A DNA stretch of 64,000 nucleotides, from NCBI GenBank assembly GCA_023078685.1, contig JALGAS010000001.1, forward strand, positions 6,758,001 to 6,822,000, written 5' to 3'. The notes under the pieces were generated by a model that saw only the letters and a list, made by a program, of their open reading frames with translations, was not told the DNA's origin and searched no databases. Every line of letters starts with the position of its first letter. Within the stretch, counting starts at the first letter, position 1. Below, piece after piece: positions 59,668 through 64,000 of the stretch. The DNA comes from Neopestalotiopsis rosae (Eukaryota > Ascomycota > Sordariomycetes > Amphisphaeriales > Sporocadaceae). The position numbers were made by a program, and so were the translations under genes.

Positions 59668-61356
59668 TGTGTCGCGTGCCAATTCCCACTTTGATTTTAG
59701 ATATTATTAAATTTCAAGATAGAAGACAAATTCAAAAGAAAGCAACTCAATCGATGACAACGCCAATAATTACTCAAGCTTGTGGCAGAGCATGCCTTAT
59801 AGTCATGATTCATTAATTGAAATCTCAACAAAGCAAATCCCTTGCTAATTCATCCTCGTTGACAGGATTCTTGGGAAGGATGTAATCTGCATGCTTATGG
59901 TCCACAATTATATGGGGGACCCTGGGAGGATTACACGAATTGGACAACGGTAGTCGTGCTACTCTGTAAAGCTTATATGCGTACACTGCCTTGGCGCGGA
60001 TCAATCACAGCAGTTGACGCCCTTGCCACACAAGAATATTACATTGGACCAGAACAACAAAAATCCACGATATCTCAACCAATGGAACGGGAAGAAACAC
60101 ACACAGGCATTTGGATCAGTTATTAGAGTTGATGAGAGTATTCACTTAACAATACTTGCCGGGAGTCCGAGGGGCGGTGCAAACCCTTCGCTATGTAGCA
60201 TATGTTTATTGGTTATGTGCGTGTGTACTTGATTTACATAGGAAGGGGAAGGTTTTTAGCACAATTGGTGCAGGTGTACGAAGTATACCTAGTCTGGGCG
60301 CCACCAACAGGCGGCGACAGTTACATCCGACCACCCTATTGGTCAGGTCGGGATTTAGTGCGCTGGAGCTGCGGTGGGCGCCGCCCAGAAGTCCCGCGAA
60401 AATTCACCGATTCAACACCACCCCGGTCACGGATCTCGCGAATCCTGGCAGGATTGATCTTCTTCGTACCAAAAGTGCAGAACAGACAGCCTCGACTGTG
60501 ACTGAAAGGACTTCTTCCAGAGCCATGGACACAAAAGAAAATTGAACATGCCTGTTGCTTAGTACGGACTATGACGTTTCCGCTCATCTCTTACGTTAGC
60601 GACAGAGCCAAGCACACCAGGACACTAGGACCCCTGCATTGACAGCCACCTGTGCCTTAATTCGTATGTAGACATCACTTCTCCCGCGATCCTACGGATC
60701 CAAGCTTTCCGGCTAAGAATTGGACCTATTTGCCTTCGAGGTTCCCATAGGTGCGGTCCTCCTGCCAAGGCTTCAGGGATCGTGTCATTAAATAATCGTA
60801 TGAATGCCAGGATGTTAGCAATCCTCCAACATATAAGCACGACTGCACGCCCTTTCTCATGCATGCCAAGAGTCTTCCTTTTGTTCCATCGTCCCTTCAC
60901 CGATGTTACCAGGATTCGTATCTTCGCAGCGTCTCGGGACGTGCTTCTGGGAGCCGGGACTTTTCTTACTAATTTACCCACGATACTCCCCTGCCTACTA
61001 TTCTTGGACGACCCCACTGCAGATCAGATACCGATCCAGATAGTGCACAGCTAAAATCGGAATCACAAACCAAACTTACGACAGGCAGAACTTTTGAATG
61101 CAAGTGCCAATAGTTGAAAGGCTAATTACAAGAACTTACGAGCCAAGGGCCGTTCCCCTCGAGTTGGCCTTATCCAGACATGCACCTGCGAGCACTCGCA
61201 CGCGTGACGGCTATGATCACAAGAGATGAAAACAGACACGCGTTCATGACATTTGATAGTGGAGCCAAGCACATATATTTAATGGCCAGAAGTTGTGCCA
61301 AGTACCCAGAGTGCTCGGCAAAGATAATTGCCTCTGACTTGTGTGGATGTGGCTAT
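59668..61356. other. gene-poor spacer
   Basis: About 1.7 kb, with mixed open frames on both strands between 60150 and 61050 that overlap and carry no recognisable domain. I support no gene here. Confidence 0.4.
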
Positions 61357-61721
61357 TTATTTCTCATTGATATGAGCCTGCTGCGCATATTCCCAAAGCC
61401 TGCCCCGCAGATTGGCCAGTTTGTCATCATGCAGAAACACGTAGGCAGTGCCGAACATAGTGTCCGCAGTCTTGCTAAGTTTGAATGTGTAGAGAGTGGA
61501 TAACATGGCAGCAGGTATGAGCCGATCGGAAGAATCAAGGTGTAAGGTACTTTGATAGACTACATAGTCTGGGCCTTCAAACGTTATGCTTTATATCCAA
61601 GGCAATCAGCCAACGTCTGTCTGTCAGCATGCGGGATGACCGAATCAGGGAAGATGTGCCATGCGAGCGCAGGGATCTCAGCCAGTAGTGGACCGCCAAC
61701 CACCGCAAACGGATATGCATG
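61357..61721 (-). pseudogene. decayed coding block, unidentified
   Basis: On the minus strand, two adjacent open blocks look protein-like. The first contains AVVGGPLLAEIPALAWHIF and PHADRQTLADCLGYK and ends in a stop near 61590. The second, one frame away, contains GPDYVVYQSTLHLDSSDRL and TADTMFGTAYVFLHDDKLA and ends at a stop at 61357. I found no phase-correct intron to join them, so a frameshift is likely. I do not recognise the family. Confidence 0.45.
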
Positions 61722-61998
61722 AAGACAACAGTCTAAATCGAGGCTTAAAATCTCCTGATGTGACTAGAAGAGCATACCGCTTCCAGTAATCCCGTCCCCT
61801 CCCTCTGGCGGGTGAGCTTCGATCCTTCATTTCATGTGGGGCGTGGTATGGTGAGCATGAGCACTGATATGCGTATTGCTAGGGTTGAGCAAAGTTCAGG
61901 CCAATGGATACAGACTATAGATCATATCGCGGCAGATGCTTGGTATAGGAAAATATGATCAGTCCATCCAACATCGCGACTCCAATAGACCGCCTGTC

Positions 61999-64000
61999 AT
62001 GCATCCTGATACAGAAAGAGAGCTTGCACATACCCTCCTCATTGAGTTATTAGCGTCAGTAAATCATCGTAACTATGTGATCAGTAGGACTGCCAAGAAA
62101 TAATCACTAACCATGGATGTAGTCATCAATTTACATACCCAGTACGATGGTAAGTCTTCTCTGCGTCACTGGTAAAAAGCTGTAGTGTAGCTCACCACGC
62201 ACGCACAATGCACGATATGCACCAGCAACTATTCGAGAGGGACTTTATAATACTAATGATTGAACAGGATAGAAACACAAGAATACATTTTGGGCGATCT
62301 GGAGGCCGAGCGTATAGTGGAGGTAGGACCGTCAAATACTTTAACGAACATGATGAAGAGAACCTGGGAAGCACACCACTCACAGAGCGACACCGCGAGG
62401 AATGTGAATCGGCGTATTTTGGGCCCAAAAGGCGACATGGCAGAGATTTATTATCAAGCAGAGTCCGAGACTCAAGTGGAAGAGACTCCGACTGTTGCGA
62501 CCGGTGCCAACGTTGCGCACACAACACCACAAGACCCTCCCAGCACAAATGAAGCCGCAGCTGTGTCGCAAACCCCACAATCAACAGTTCCGAGAGAACA
62601 GTTACAAGATATAGGCGTTTCGCCTGCATCAGTTATTTTGGCAATAATAGGAACAAAGCTCAAGAAACAGCCGACAGAGATCAGCCTCGAAAACACGATA
62701 AGTAATCTAGTCAGTGGTAAGTAAACAGCATCAATGGTCTACTCTTGACAAGCCGCGAGACTGAATAGCAATTAGGGCGATCAACCCTTTCCAACGAGAT
62801 CGTTGGTGACCTGTTGGCCGAGTTTCCTAGTCGTGTACCTGAGAAGCCCGAAGAGCTGCCCCTGAATCAGCTCTGCGAGACACTGAGTCTCGGCCACAGT
62901 GGGACTCTGGGCAAGATATCAAAAACACTCACAGCAAAAATGATATCCTCCAAATTCCCAGGAGACTACGGGCAGACCAAAGTTCGAGAGATCTTGAAGG
63001 AGAAATGGGGTCTTGGCCCCGGAAGACAAGACGGCGTGTTGGTGACGGCACTGATGAGTCAGCCTACATCCCGCCTCTCCAGCTCGCTCGAAGCGGACGC
63101 ATTCTTGTCACAATTGGCGAGCGCATACTATAAGCAGGAAGGCTTGAGTCTCCCATCGAGCAGTCCGTCGCAAACCGAAGCTCCCGTCATGGACGCTAAG
63201 GCTCTCCAGATGGTGAACGAGCAAAACGCTTCGTTGATTCGAGGCATCCAGGAAGTTTTGGGGGATTCCCTTGGTAGAATGAGTCACGGTTCAACATCGG
63301 AGAGAACGAGCGACGAAGATAGCGCATCCAAATCATCAAGGGAATTGGACGAATGGCTAGCGGAGCACGGTGACGAGTATGCGGATGGTATCAAGGGCAT
63401 CTTTGACGCGAAGAAGGCGAGGCAGTACGACTCGTACTGGAACTGGAACGCTCAGGATATCCAGTCAATGTATGAGCTTCTCAAGGACCCTCACCCGGAG
63501 CAACCCAACGTCATCGAAGAAATGGCCATAGCCATCGTCAATCGCACCTGCGATCGCTCTCTCGCCCAGTTACAACATCTGATCAGGAAAGAGAGCACGA
63601 GAAAACCCAGTAACCCATGGATCGAGGAGCGTCTACAGTCTCTTTACAATGCTTGTTTCTCTGCAAAAGATCTGCCTCCCATGTTCATCAATACAACACC
63701 GGATGTCGCTCCTCATACGACGGTCGATGAGAGTGGCCAAATAGTGTATTCGGAGCACCTCCGTGGAGAAGGCGAAAGTGGATATTCCTCGAGCGAACAA
63801 TCTTTCCCTGTCAAAATCTGTCGCGGGAGGTCCCTTGTGCAGTGGCCAGAAGGCAGCGATTTATTCGCGGCCGATCTCCTGACAGCGGGACGTGCAGGCT
63901 TCTCTTTCCAAGACAAGAACGTGTTGCTCACTGGGGCCGGCAAGAACTCAATAGGAATGCAGCTGCTTCAGTGTCTCTTGAAGGGCGGCGCACGCATCAC
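61999..64000 (+). CDS. fatty-acid synthase alpha subunit, 5' part (HexA-like)
   Basis: Partial: the gene runs off the right end. The first exon from 61999 reads MHPDTERELAHTLLIELLAS, the canonical FAS-alpha start. A second short exon ending at 62149 gives QFTYPVRW; then come 62268-62716 and 62776 onward. After the malonyl-palmitoyl-transferase tail (IETQEYIL, ERIVEVGPSNTL), the ACP domain appears: VSPASVILAIIGTKLKK, then SGRSTLSNEIVGDLL, whose Ser is the phosphopantetheine site. The ketoreductase begins NVLLTGAGKNSIGMQLL at the end. Ketosynthase and transferase domains would follow. Dedicated FAS pairs feed short acyl starters to polyketide synthases (as hexA/stcJ). The exon 1-2 join does not keep frame by my reading, with the best acceptor one base off. 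Confidence 0.88.

Noticed and set aside
59668..61050. Overlapping open frames at 60150-61050
   Set aside because: Both strands are open, composition is Arg-rich and no domain motif is visible; likely non-coding.
1..64000. CRISPR array or prokaryotic operon
   Set aside because: No spaced direct repeats of the right size; introns and gene families are clearly fungal.

Overview
The window comes from a filamentous ascomycete (Pezizomycotina). The genes carry short GT..AG introns (about 45-100 nt), and the families are typical of that group: HET, fungal rhodopsin-like, Zn2Cys6 regulators, heme-thiolate peroxidase, microsomal P450s and a type I fungal fatty-acid synthase. All exon coordinates are my own, placed by reading frame and splice signals. 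No database search was possible.

Layout. 1-21 kb is loosely packed accessory sequence: an F-box-like protein, a rhodopsin-domain membrane protein, a secreted chloroperoxidase-like enzyme, a HET protein, a secreted Ser/Thr-rich protein, two APH-type kinases and a conserved protein of unknown function. They are separated by long gene-poor stretches with a 43-nt C tract, a perfect 38-bp palindrome and a patch of GC-rich palindromes. 21-29 kb holds a head-to-head ketopantoate reductase / pantoate-beta-alanine ligase pair (two steps of pantothenate synthesis), a TauD-type dioxygenase and a Zn2Cys6 regulator. 29-34 kb is AT-rich and decayed: an MFS relic, a fold-back repeat and one secreted Thr-rich PAN-like protein.

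The core, 34-57 kb, is a biosynthetic cluster: GDP-mannose 4,6-dehydratase, glycosyltransferase, P450, small SnoaL/NTF2-like protein, P450, P450, MFS transporter, FkbM methyltransferase, GGPP synthase, P450, class I terpene synthase, TauD-type dioxygenase. Composition and order match my recollection of the sordarin (sdn) cluster of Sordaria araneosa almost gene for gene (A cyclase, B P450, C GGPPS, D methyltransferase, E/F P450s, G small protein, H P450, I GDP-mannose dehydratase, J glycosyltransferase). The inferred pathway is: GGPP synthase feeds the cyclase; four P450s oxidise the diterpene; the SnoaL-like protein may steer a cyclisation; the dehydratase starts a 6-deoxyhexose; the glycosyltransferase attaches it; the FkbM enzyme may O-methylate it; the MFS protein may export the product. 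The ketoreductase/epimerase and acyltransferase/PKS genes expected for complete sordarins are not in this window. A TauD-type enzyme not in the core set lies at the edge.

57-64 kb: an AflR-like Zn2Cys6 regulator, a decayed coding block, and the 5' part of a fatty-acid synthase alpha subunit (ACP and the start of ketoreductase) running off the right end. This may be the edge of a second, fatty-acyl-primed cluster or an acyl supply for the first.
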